Positions 31,656-38,946 of a DNA stretch of 40,403 nt are shown here, in pieces; within the stretch, counting starts at the first letter, position 1, and every line of letters starts with the position of its first letter. The DNA is taken from the NCBI GenBank assembly GCA_016931365.1, contig JAFGEY010000536.1, positions 1 to 40,403 of the forward strand. Direction: 5' to 3'. A program made the translations under genes and the position numbers. This stretch comes from Anaerolineae bacterium (GTDB lineage: Bacteria; Chloroflexota; Anaerolineae; JAFGEY01). The notes below the pieces were generated by a model. That model was not told where the DNA came from. It searched no databases and saw only the letters and a list, made by a program, of their open reading frames with translations.

Positions 31656-31691
31656 CGGATGTATTTCATCCGCCGGATGTATTCCACCCAC
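31656..31691 (+). repeat. Twin CGGATGTATT(T/C)CA(T/C)CC hairpin repeat
   Basis: CGGATG-TATTT-CATCCG can form a small hairpin directly after the fusion-gene stop, and a second CGGATGTATTCCACCC copy follows one base later. There is no U-tract, so a terminator role is uncertain. Confidence 0.4.
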
Positions 31692-31713
31692 CAAGTATCT
31701 TCACCCAAAGCAT

Positions 31714-31742
31714 TTGCACCGACTCTATGCTTGCGGTATAAT
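31714..31742 (+). promoter_or_regulatory. Promoter of the gcv operon
   Basis: TTGCAC at 31714-31719 and TATAAT at 31737-31742 have a 17-base spacer. The start near 31749 gives a leader of about 40 bases, too short for a glycine riboswitch. Confidence 0.75.
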
Positions 31743-31788
31743 GCTCACAAACACCATTTATACACATTTACCCAAGGAGGATGCAACA

Positions 31789-32172
31789 ATGAAATACGAT
31801 CCCAACTGCCATTACAATGAAAGCCACGAGTGGATTCGTGTAAAGGGCGACGAGGCTGTCATCGGCATCAGCGACTATGCTCAGTCTGAGCTGAACGATG
31901 TCGTTTACGTCGAACTGCCCGAGGTTGGGGACGCGCTGGAAAAAGGCGAGGAATTTGGCTCTGTAGAATCGGTCAAAGCGGCGTCCGAATTATACACTCC
32001 CGCCAGCGGCGAAGTGATCGCCGTCAACGAAGCGCTGCAAGATACGCCGGAACTGATCAACCATGACCCTTTTGGCAAAGGGTGGATGATCCGCATCAAG
32101 CTGATCGCGCCAGACGAGATCAAAGACCTGCTCGACGTCAAAGCCTATCAGTCCCTTTGCGAAGCGGAGTAA
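31789..32172 (+). CDS. gcvH: Glycine cleavage system H protein
   Basis: The 127-residue lipoyl carrier shuttles the aminomethyl group of glycine between the P, T and L proteins. The lipoylated lysine is Lys63 in 'GSVESVKAASELYTP', preceded by 'HEWIRVKGDEAVIGISDYAQ', both classic H-protein motifs. The C-terminal 'NHDPFGKGWMIRIKL' also fits. I chose the ATG at 31789 over the open frame from 31714 because AAGGAGG lies eight bases upstream and the protein length is then normal. It is the first gene of gcvH-gcvPA-gcvPB. No gcvT lies in the window. Confidence 0.96.
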   Translation: MKYDPNCHYNESHEWIRVKGDEAVIGISDYAQSELNDVVYVELPEVGDALEKGEEFGSVESVKAASELYTPASGEVIAVNEALQDTPELINHDPFGKGWMIRIKLIAPDEIKDLLDVKAYQSLCEAE

Positions 32173-32194
32173 CACGCAGGCATACATGAAACTG

Positions 32195-32223
32195 GAAACC
32201 AGGTTTTTAAAAAACCTGGTTTC
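32195..32223. repeat. 29-bp near-perfect palindrome between gcvH and gcvPA
   Basis: GAAACCAGGTTTTT is followed directly by its reverse complement. Similar GAAACC(A/G)GGTTTTT palindromes are widespread intergenic repeats in Chloroflexi and cyanobacteria (from memory). As RNA it forms a hairpin and could reduce read-through from gcvH to gcvPA. Confidence 0.75.
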
Positions 32224-32263
32224 TGATGTTTGAAACAATTGCTTGTTCAAAGGAGAACAATCT

Positions 32264-33613
32264 ATGAGCTATGCCCCCTTGACCGAGAACGAGCGCGCCG
32301 AGATGCTGGCCGAAATCGGCGTCTCGTCCCTTGACGAATTGTTTATTGACGTGCCGCAGGCACACCGCTATCCCCAGATCGATCTTCAGTCCCCCAAATC
32401 CGAACTCGAGGTGATGCGCGAGCTGCGTGCGCTCGGCGAAAAAAATGCTGACCTGGATCACACTGTCTCATTTTTGGGTGCAGGTGCTTACCAGCACTAC
32501 ATTCCCAGTGTGGTGAACCACACTCTGCTGCGCGGCGAGTTTTACACTGCCTACACGCCCTATCAGCCGGAGATCAGCCAGGGCACACTGCAAGCGATCT
32601 TTGAATATCAAAGCATGATCTGCGAACTGACCGGTCTGGAAGTCGCCAACGCCTCGCACTATGACGGCTCGACCGCGTTGGCTGAAGGCGTGCTGATGGC
32701 CTACAACGTGCTGCGCGGCAAGCGTCGCAAGGCACTCTTCGCGCCGGGCATCCACCCCGAATACCGTCAAGTCGTGCGGACGTACACGCAAGGGATGGAG
32801 ATCGAAATCACCGGCGATACCGATCCGGCTAGCAACCTGCGCACGCTGGAAGCAGCGATCGACGAAGACACCTTTTGCGTGGCCGTGCAAAACCCCGACT
32901 TTTTCGGGCGACTGGCTCCGATCGATGCATTGCGCGGCCTCGCCCAGGTCACGCACGACAAGAAAGCATTACTCATTGTCGTCGGCGACCCGATTGCCCT
33001 GGCGTTGATCCAGCCGCCGGGCGCGTACGAGGCTGACATTGCCCTTGGCGAGGCACAGCCGCTGGGCAATGCACTTAACTTTGGCGGGCCGTACCTGGGC
33101 TATTTTGCCTGCCGCCAAAAGGACGTGCATAAAATGGCCGGGCGGCTGGTCGGCGAGACGGTGGACGTAGACGGCAAGCGCGGCTTTGTGCTGACCCTCT
33201 CGGCGCGCGAGCAGCACATCAAACGAGAGCGTGCCACATCGAATATTTGCACCAACCAAGCCCTCTGCGCGCTGGCTGCCGCCGTTTACATATCGAGCCT
33301 GGGACGGAATGGCCTGCGTCGAGTAGCCGAACTGTGTTATCACAAAGCACATTACCTCGCGGATCAGATCGACAGGTTGGACGGCTACCGGTTGGTCACA
33401 GCCGGACCTTTTTTCAACGAATTTGTGATTGCCTGCCCCAAGCCGACGCAAGAGATCAATCGCGCCTTGCTCAAACACAACATCATCGGCGGGCTGGCTC
33501 TGAGCCGCTTTTATCCCGATATGGGCGACCAGATGCTCGTCTGCGTGACAGAAGTACACACTCGCCAAATGCTCGAGGCACTGGTACAGGCCTTGCAGGA
33601 GGTGGTTCGATGA
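32264..33613 (+). CDS. gcvPA: Glycine dehydrogenase (decarboxylating) subunit 1
   Basis: The 449-residue protein is the N-terminal half of the split P protein, the PLP enzyme that decarboxylates glycine and loads the aminomethyl group on GcvH. Typical motifs are 'SFLGAGAYQHYIPSVV', 'FYTAYTPYQPEISQGTLQ', 'YDGSTALAE', 'FGGPYLGYFA' and 'RDKQHIKRE'-like 'REQHIKRERATSNICTNQ'. The start at 32264 has AAAGGAGA upstream; the longer open frame starts at a TTG at 32243 and is rejected. The stop overlaps the gcvPB start (ATGA), so the two halves are translationally coupled, as expected for a heterotetramer. Confidence 0.96.
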   Translation: MSYAPLTENERAEMLAEIGVSSLDELFIDVPQAHRYPQIDLQSPKSELEVMRELRALGEKNADLDHTVSFLGAGAYQHYIPSVVNHTLLRGEFYTAYTPYQPEISQGTLQAIFEYQSMICELTGLEVANASHYDGSTALAEGVLMAYNVLRGKRRKALFAPGIHPEYRQVVRTYTQGMEIEITGDTDPASNLRTLEAAIDEDTFCVAVQNPDFFGRLAPIDALRGLAQVTHDKKALLIVVGDPIALALIQPPGAYEADIALGEAQPLGNALNFGGPYLGYFACRQKDVHKMAGRLVGETVDVDGKRGFVLTLSAREQHIKRERATSNICTNQALCALAAAVYISSLGRNGLRRVAELCYHKAHYLADQIDRLDGYRLVTAGPFFNEFVIACPKPTQEINRALLKHNIIGGLALSRFYPDMGDQMLVCVTEVHTRQMLEALVQALQEVVR

Positions 33614-35040
33614 ATGACCCAGAACCCTTGATTTTCGAACTGAGCAGCCCCGGCCAGCAGGGCTGTATGCTGCCCAACCTTGACGTACCTCCAGCCGAAC
33701 TGCCCGTCGAGATGTTGCGCGATGACTTGGTTTTGCCAGAAGTGGCCGAGGTCGATGTCGTGCGCCACTTTGTGCGTCTGAGCCAACTCAACTTTGCCAT
33801 CGACAAGGGCTTTTACCCACTTGGCTCGTGTACGATGAAATACAATCCCAAAATCAACGAGGACACGGCGCGGCTGCCTGGCTTTGCTCAGACCCATCCC
33901 TACCAGCCCCAAGAGACGGTTCAGGGCAGCCTGGAACTGCTGTACAAACTGCAAGAGGCGCTCAAGGCATTGAGCGGGTTCGCGGCGATCACCTTGCAGC
34001 CTGCGGCAGGTGCGCACGGCGAATTTGCCGGTGTGCTGGCAATGCGTGCCTGTCACCTGGCCAATGGCGACGCATGCCGTGACATTATCCTCATCCCCGA
34101 CTCGGCGCACGGCACCAACCCTGCGTCGACGGCAATGTGCGGCTACCGCGTTCAGGAGATCAAGTCGGATGCGCGCGGCAACGTCGATCTGCAAGACCTC
34201 CAGACGCACTGCAACGACCGGATAGCAGGAATGATGCTCACCAACCCCAATACACTTGGCCTGTTTGATGAACACGTGCTCGAGGTTTGCGACCTGATCC
34301 ACGACTGCGGCGGGTTGATGTACGGCGACGGGGCCAACTTTAATGCACTGTTGGGCATCGCCCAACCAGCCACGCTGGGTTTTGATGTAATGCACTTTAA
34401 CCTGCACAAGACCTTTTCAACCCCGCATGGCGGCGGCGGTCCTGGTGCAGGCCCGGTCGGCGTTTCAAGACAACTGGCCGACTTTTTGCCCGGGCCTATC
34501 GTCGAAAAAGAAGGTGACACCTTCAAGTGGTCCGATCCCCCACGATCGGTGGGACGTATGCGCGCTTTTTACGGCAACTTTGGGGTACTGGTGCGTGCCT
34601 ACACCTACATCACATCACTGGGGGCAGCAGGATTGCGTGAAGTCAGCGAGATGGCGGTGCTCAACGCCAATTATCTGCGGGTCAAGTTGCAAGAGGTCTG
34701 GCCGCTGGCCATAGATCGCATCTGTATGCACGAGTTTGTGCTGCAAGGCCCGCACGGCGCGGTGCACACGATCGACATCGCCAAGCGGCTGATGGATTAC
34801 GGGCACGCTCACCCGCCGACGATCTATTTCCCGTTGATCGTGCCTGAGGCGATGATGATCGAGCCGACCGAAACGGAGAGCAAACGCACGCTCGATCAGT
34901 TTGTGGAAGATATGAAACGCATCGCCGAGGAAGCTCAGACCAACCCTGATCTGCTGCACAAAGCGCCGCACGGCACTCCCGTACGGCGGCTCGACGAAGT
35001 GCAGGCCGCGCGCAAACCGGTGCTGTGTTATAAGCAATAA
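33610..35040 (+). CDS. gcvPB: Glycine dehydrogenase (decarboxylating) subunit 2
   Basis: The 476-residue C-terminal half of the split P protein carries the PLP-binding Lys267 in 'NLHKTFSTPHGGGGPGAGPVG'. Other motifs are 'GFYPLGSCTMKYNPK', 'QPAAGAHGEFAG', 'PDSAHGTNPAS' and 'MLTNPNTLGLFD'. An upstream extension of the open frame to 33247 is only an overlap with gcvPA; the ATG at 33610 overlaps the gcvPA stop by four bases and gives the normal length. The split form is typical of Chloroflexi, Firmicutes, Deinococcus-Thermus and archaea. The operon ends at a strong hairpin at 35058. Confidence 0.97.
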   Translation: MNDPEPLIFELSSPGQQGCMLPNLDVPPAELPVEMLRDDLVLPEVAEVDVVRHFVRLSQLNFAIDKGFYPLGSCTMKYNPKINEDTARLPGFAQTHPYQPQETVQGSLELLYKLQEALKALSGFAAITLQPAAGAHGEFAGVLAMRACHLANGDACRDIILIPDSAHGTNPASTAMCGYRVQEIKSDARGNVDLQDLQTHCNDRIAGMMLTNPNTLGLFDEHVLEVCDLIHDCGGLMYGDGANFNALLGIAQPATLGFDVMHFNLHKTFSTPHGGGGPGAGPVGVSRQLADFLPGPIVEKEGDTFKWSDPPRSVGRMRAFYGNFGVLVRAYTYITSLGAAGLREVSEMAVLNANYLRVKLQEVWPLAIDRICMHEFVLQGPHGAVHTIDIAKRLMDYGHAHPPTIYFPLIVPEAMMIEPTETESKRTLDQFVEDMKRIAEEAQTNPDLLHKAPHGTPVRRLDEVQAARKPVLCYKQ

Positions 35041-35057
35041 TCGGGTGAAAAAGAGAG

Positions 35058-35089
35058 AACAAACCCGTCGCTCGAGCGACGGGTTTGTT
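35058..35089. terminator. Bidirectional terminator between gcvPB and the hybrid kinase
   Basis: AACAAACCCGTCGCT-CG-AGCGACGGGTTTGTT is a perfect 15-bp stem. T-rich sequence follows on the minus side, making it useful to both converging genes. It overlaps the stop codon of the kinase gene by two bases. Confidence 0.85.
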
Positions 35090-38000
35090 ATTGCGTGGAC
35101 GAAAGCACCTCATGCACCCTGGCAGCCAGCGAGTGCAAAGAAAAGGGCTTTTGCAAAAAGGCAAGCTCGGAACGCTGCACGCCATGATGAATGATCGCAT
35201 CGTCAGTATGACCGGACATGTAAAGCACCTTGATCTCGGGGCACAGGGTAAGGATTTGCTCCGCCAACTCGCGGCCACTCATGCCGGGCATCACTACATC
35301 GGTTAGCAAAAGATCGATATGTTCTGAATAAGTATGAGCAAGATCAATGGCTTCATAGCCATTACGAGCCGCCAGCACGTGATACCCGCTGTGCAGCAAG
35401 ATGCGCTTGGCCAGATTGCGAACCAACTCTTCGTCTTCAACCAGCAAAATCGTTTCCGTTCCCGGCTCAACTAATTCTCCCAAGGTCTCCGGTCGTATCA
35501 ACGCTGACGGCTGCACGCGCGGGAAATAAAGATAAAAAGTGGTGCCCTTACCCAGACTACTCTTGACGTCGACGTGCCCACTATGCTGCTGGACGATCCA
35601 GTACACCGTCGCCAACCCCAAACCAGTACCTTTGCCCGGCTCTTTGGTAGTGAAAAAGGGTTCAAACAACCGGCGCTGAACCTCTTCACTCATCCCGATG
35701 CCGGTGTCACTGACCAAAATCAGAATATAACTCCCAGGCGGAACGTTCACATGGCGGCTGGTATAGGCGCGATCCAGCTCGATGTTTTCGGTCCGAATGG
35801 ACAGCCGGCCGCCTTGGGGCATCGCATCTCGGGCATTCACAGCCAAGTTGAGCAAGACCTGCTCGATCTGCCCCTGATCGGCCTCGATGTATCCGGCTTG
35901 AGGCTCCAAGTCAGTCGTCAGTCCAACGTCCTCACCGATCAGACGGAGCAGCATCCGCTCTACGTTGGCGACTATATCGTTGACGGCGACCGTCCGGGAT
36001 TCGACATCCTGCTTGCGGCTGAAAACGAGAAGCTGCTTGGTCAGCTCGGCGGCGCGCTCTGACACGCGCCTGATCTCGCTCAATTCGTCAAAACTGGGAT
36101 CGCTTTCGCTTAATCCGTCGAGCACCAATTCGCTGTAACCCATAATGGCCGTCAGCATATTGTTGAAATCGTGTGCCACACCGCCGGCCAGCCGGCCAAA
36201 TATTTCCATCTTTTGCGCCTGACGAAACTGCGCTTCAAGTCGCTTGCGTTCGGTTACATCGCGAACAACGGTCGCGACGCGCACAACTTGGGCCCCTTCA
36301 AAGATAGGAATTTTTAGCGTTTCAGTGTAGCGCACCTCATCGCTAACTATCGTTGCCTCTTCAGTGGCAAGAAGTTGGCCCTGCTCAAAGATCTGGAGAT
36401 ACTCCTGGCGAACCCGTTCCGGCAAGAACGGAAAGACTTGAAACAAATCCTGGCCGACAGCGGTCACATCAATCCCCCACATTTGCCGCCAGCGCGCCAA
36501 TTCCTTGTTTGCCAGCACAATTCGCAAATCGGCGTCGACGACGTGAATGATGTCGCGGATGGCATCCAGTGTGGTTCGATACTGCGCTTCCGAAGCGCAT
36601 AGCGCTTCCTGGCTCTGACGCAGCGACGCCTCAACACGCATCCGCTCCTCGATCTCACGCTGCGCCTGCGCATAGAGGCTAGAGTTTTCGATCGCGATCG
36701 CCGCCTGATTGGCAAATGCCGCCACCGTTACGCCAGCCGCTTGATCGTAGGCATTTGGCGTCTTGCTGTCTACGTTCAAGATGCCCACCAAGTGATCGCG
36801 TACAAACATTGCCGCGCCAATCCAGGAGCGAATGTGCTCAAGCCCAGGCACATGAATCCAGCGATCGGCCGCTTCTGTGTCTGAAATGACAAGCACACCG
36901 CCATAAATCCAATCCTCGCGGATCATCTCCTGTCCGTAAATATCAACGAATGCTTTTACAACTGCACGATCAGGAAATCCGCGCGCGGCTCCCAGATAGA
37001 GTCTGCCATCGTCACCAACCGAATGGATGGCCACGGTGTCATAGTCGATTACCCGAGCCAGCAGATCGAAAATGCGCTCAAAGACCTGCTCCAGCGTCAA
37101 CCGGGTGGTCAACAGTGCGCCGACCTGCTGAAGCGTCTGTGCCAGGGCAAGCTGCTTGCGCTCGGCCTCAAACAAACGAGCATTCTCGATGGCGACGGCC
37201 GCCTGAGCGGCAAACGCTGTCGCCAAGCGAGCGTGCGCCTCGGTATAAAATCCTGCCTCACGCTTGTCCAGGGACAGCATCCCGATCAGGCGATCGCCAA
37301 AGAGGAGCGGCACCCCCAGCCAGGAGTGAATCTGCGCAGGGACGTGCGGATCGCGACGAAACTCGGCATATTTGGCAGATGCATCATCGAGGATAAGCGG
37401 CGACTTGAGAAGGACGACATCACGGTTCGGATTGTCCGTCCCGGTAATGTCAAACTTGAGACCGATGATCTGCTCCGGATTGGGAAACCCGCGCCCGCCG
37501 ATGATCCTGGAATACGATCCCTCAAGCTGCTGAACCGATGCACTGTCATAGGGCACCACTTTTTCCAGTTCTTGAAGGATCAGATCGAATACCTCGCGCA
37601 ATTCGAGCGCATTACTCAACACTTGAGCCGCAGACCACAGTGTCTCCACCTCCTGCCGACGGCGCGCTTCGGCTTCAAACAGACGCGCATTTTGCAGCGC
37701 GAGCGCGGCCTGGGCCGCAAAAGAGGCTAACAGGCGCAGATGAGATGACTGGTAAAAGCCAAGCCTGGTGCTGTCCAACGAGAGCACGCCAACAATCTGT
37801 CCTTGCACCACAATCGGCGCACCGATCCAGGAGCGAATATGCTCCAGACCCGGAAAGCGAATCCAGGTTGGCTCGGCCCAGGTATCGGTCATGATAAAAG
37901 GATTTCCTGTTTCAACGATGTATCGCAGATTGACTGCTTGGTCCAACTGAAATTCTAGATGAGCAAGCTGTTGTCTGAATTCGGGATCAAATTGCTCAAA

Positions 38001-38312
38001 TCCGCGAGTGCGCGTGACAAAGGCGCGCCCGCGCTCGATCAACATCACACACGCCGTATCATAGGGAATAACCGAGGCCATCTGCTCCAATAACTGGTCC
38101 AGAACCGCATCTGGGTCCAGAGTCGATCCCAGGGTAAGGCCCACCTGATGCATCGCTTCGGCAAGTTGCCGCTGCTCACGCTCCGATTCGAGTAGCCACG
38201 CATTCTCGACACGGCGCATTTCTAGCGCTTTTTGCTCTGCCTGCGCCAGTCTTTGCCCGAGTTCAGTCAACTCGGTCTTTATCTGCGATAGAGTTGTCTC
38301 GTCTCGCTCCAT
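35088..38312 (-). CDS. Hybrid sensor histidine kinase (GAF x3, PAS, HisKA, HATPase, REC)
   Basis: This is a 1074-residue cytosolic kinase; no membrane helix is seen. A coiled coil (1-55) is followed by three GAF domains (about 55-215, 225-385, 390-550), each with the recurring 'SWIGAP..G..VGVLSLD' type core. A PAS domain (about 572-690) follows. The HisKA helix has phospho-acceptor His714 in 'GGVAHDFNNML'. The ATPase domain has Asn826 ('NLAVNARDA'), Asp869 ('VSDTGIGM') and 'GTGLGLATV'. A receiver domain has phospho-acceptor Asp1005 ('LLTDVVMPGMSG'). The start at 38312 is preferred because GAGGGCGG lies upstream. No partner response regulator is adjacent. The signal is unknown; repeated GAF modules suggest small-molecule or redox sensing. 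Confidence 0.95.
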   Translation of the reverse strand: MERDETTLSQIKTELTELGQRLAQAEQKALEMRRVENAWLLESEREQRQLAEAMHQVGLTLGSTLDPDAVLDQLLEQMASVIPYDTACVMLIERGRAFVTRTRGFEQFDPEFRQQLAHLEFQLDQAVNLRYIVETGNPFIMTDTWAEPTWIRFPGLEHIRSWIGAPIVVQGQIVGVLSLDSTRLGFYQSSHLRLLASFAAQAALALQNARLFEAEARRRQEVETLWSAAQVLSNALELREVFDLILQELEKVVPYDSASVQQLEGSYSRIIGGRGFPNPEQIIGLKFDITGTDNPNRDVVLLKSPLILDDASAKYAEFRRDPHVPAQIHSWLGVPLLFGDRLIGMLSLDKREAGFYTEAHARLATAFAAQAAVAIENARLFEAERKQLALAQTLQQVGALLTTRLTLEQVFERIFDLLARVIDYDTVAIHSVGDDGRLYLGAARGFPDRAVVKAFVDIYGQEMIREDWIYGGVLVISDTEAADRWIHVPGLEHIRSWIGAAMFVRDHLVGILNVDSKTPNAYDQAAGVTVAAFANQAAIAIENSSLYAQAQREIEERMRVEASLRQSQEALCASEAQYRTTLDAIRDIIHVVDADLRIVLANKELARWRQMWGIDVTAVGQDLFQVFPFLPERVRQEYLQIFEQGQLLATEEATIVSDEVRYTETLKIPIFEGAQVVRVATVVRDVTERKRLEAQFRQAQKMEIFGRLAGGVAHDFNNMLTAIMGYSELVLDGLSESDPSFDELSEIRRVSERAAELTKQLLVFSRKQDVESRTVAVNDIVANVERMLLRLIGEDVGLTTDLEPQAGYIEADQGQIEQVLLNLAVNARDAMPQGGRLSIRTENIELDRAYTSRHVNVPPGSYILILVSDTGIGMSEEVQRRLFEPFFTTKEPGKGTGLGLATVYWIVQQHSGHVDVKSSLGKGTTFYLYFPRVQPSALIRPETLGELVEPGTETILLVEDEELVRNLAKRILLHSGYHVLAARNGYEAIDLAHTYSEHIDLLLTDVVMPGMSGRELAEQILTLCPEIKVLYMSGHTDDAIIHHGVQRSELAFLQKPFSLHSLAARVHEVLSSTQ

Positions 38313-38352
38313 CAAACCGCCCTCAAAAGAGCACCCGATCTTTGATACCACA

Positions 38353-38381
38353 AGCATATCATAGCCCAACCAAGATGTCAA
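38353..38381 (-). promoter_or_regulatory. Promoter of the hybrid histidine kinase
   Basis: TTGACA at 38381-38376 and TATGCT at 38358-38353 on the minus strand have a 17-base spacer. The predicted start is near 38346, about 34 bases before the ATG. It is back to back with the DUF123 promoter, the two -35 boxes being 13 bases apart. Confidence 0.75.
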
Positions 38382-38394
38382 AAACGGGTGCGTT

Positions 38395-38423
38395 TTGACT
38401 GCACACCGCGCTCATGCTAGAAT
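38395..38423 (+). promoter_or_regulatory. Promoter of the DUF123 gene, predicted leaderless
   Basis: TTGACT at 38395-38400 and the extended -10 TGC-TAGAAT (TAGAAT at 38418-38423) have a 17-base spacer. The predicted transcription start is at or next to the A of the ATG at 38431, so the mRNA would be leaderless. No ribosome-binding site is seen. Confidence 0.7.
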
Positions 38424-38430
38424 TCGCCCT

Positions 38431-38916
38431 ATGTACATCCGTCAGCCAACCGACAAAGGCACCTACTTGCTGATCGTTCGACTGGATCGGCAGACGCGCA
38501 TTCAAGCAGGCAAATTGGGCACATTCGACCTCGATGCTGGACGATATGCCTATATTGGCAGTGCAATGGGGCCTGGCGGCCTCGCAGCGCGGCTGTCGCG
38601 CCACAAACGACAGGATAAACGCCTGCACTGGCACATCGACTATTTGTTGCAACAAGGCACGCTCGCTTATGTATTGTACGTCGAATCTCCCATTCGGCTG
38701 GAATGTGCCTGGGCGTGTGCAATCGACCGTCTGCCCGGCGCGTACAGGCCCATCCCTCGCTTTGGCTCGTCCGACTGCGCGTGTCCAAGCCACTTGATCG
38801 GCCTGTCGCCCACACTGGCCGATCAAGCCATCCAGGCTGCGCTTGTCGAGACTTTGCCATTACAGTCGAGCCAGGTGCATAAACTGAACTTTGACGTGCC
38901 GTTCAACCAATGCTAG
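38431..38916 (+). CDS. DUF123 (GIY-YIG-like) domain protein
   Basis: The 161-residue protein matches the DUF123 family, related to GIY-YIG nucleases and found alone or fused to endonuclease III in archaea and some bacteria. The family pattern is clear: 'GTYLLIVRL', then 'GRYAYIGSAMGPGGLAARLS' (the GIY/YIG-like core with Tyr, Tyr-Ile-Gly and an Arg), followed by 'LHWHIDYLL' and a Cys-Ala-Cys pair in 'SSDCACPSHL'. Biochemical function is not established for the family; nucleic-acid cleavage is inferred from the fold. The open frame extends to 38395, but the family start, promoter position and absence of a ribosome-binding site favour the ATG at 38431. Confidence 0.88.
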   Translation: MYIRQPTDKGTYLLIVRLDRQTRIQAGKLGTFDLDAGRYAYIGSAMGPGGLAARLSRHKRQDKRLHWHIDYLLQQGTLAYVLYVESPIRLECAWACAIDRLPGAYRPIPRFGSSDCACPSHLIGLSPTLADQAIQAALVETLPLQSSQVHKLNFDVPFNQC

Positions 38917-38919
38917 AAT
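38891..38919 (+). promoter_or_regulatory. Promoter of the SulP gene, inside the DUF123 3' end
   Basis: TTGACG at 38891-38896 and TAGAAT at 38914-38919 have a 17-base spacer and the extended TGC before the -10. The -10 box includes the DUF123 stop codon. A start near 38926 leaves about 21 bases with AAGGAG. Confidence 0.7.
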
Positions 38920-38946
38920 ACCCATCATCCCTGGAAGGAGATACTT

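Noticed and set aside
31749..31788. Glycine riboswitch upstream of gcvH
   Set aside because: The predicted leader is only about 40 bases, too short for even a single glycine aptamer, and no aptamer-like pairing is seen.
33247..33609. N-terminal extension of gcvPB
   Set aside because: The open frame upstream of 33610 is an out-of-frame reading of gcvPA; normal length and the ATGA overlap fix the start at 33610.
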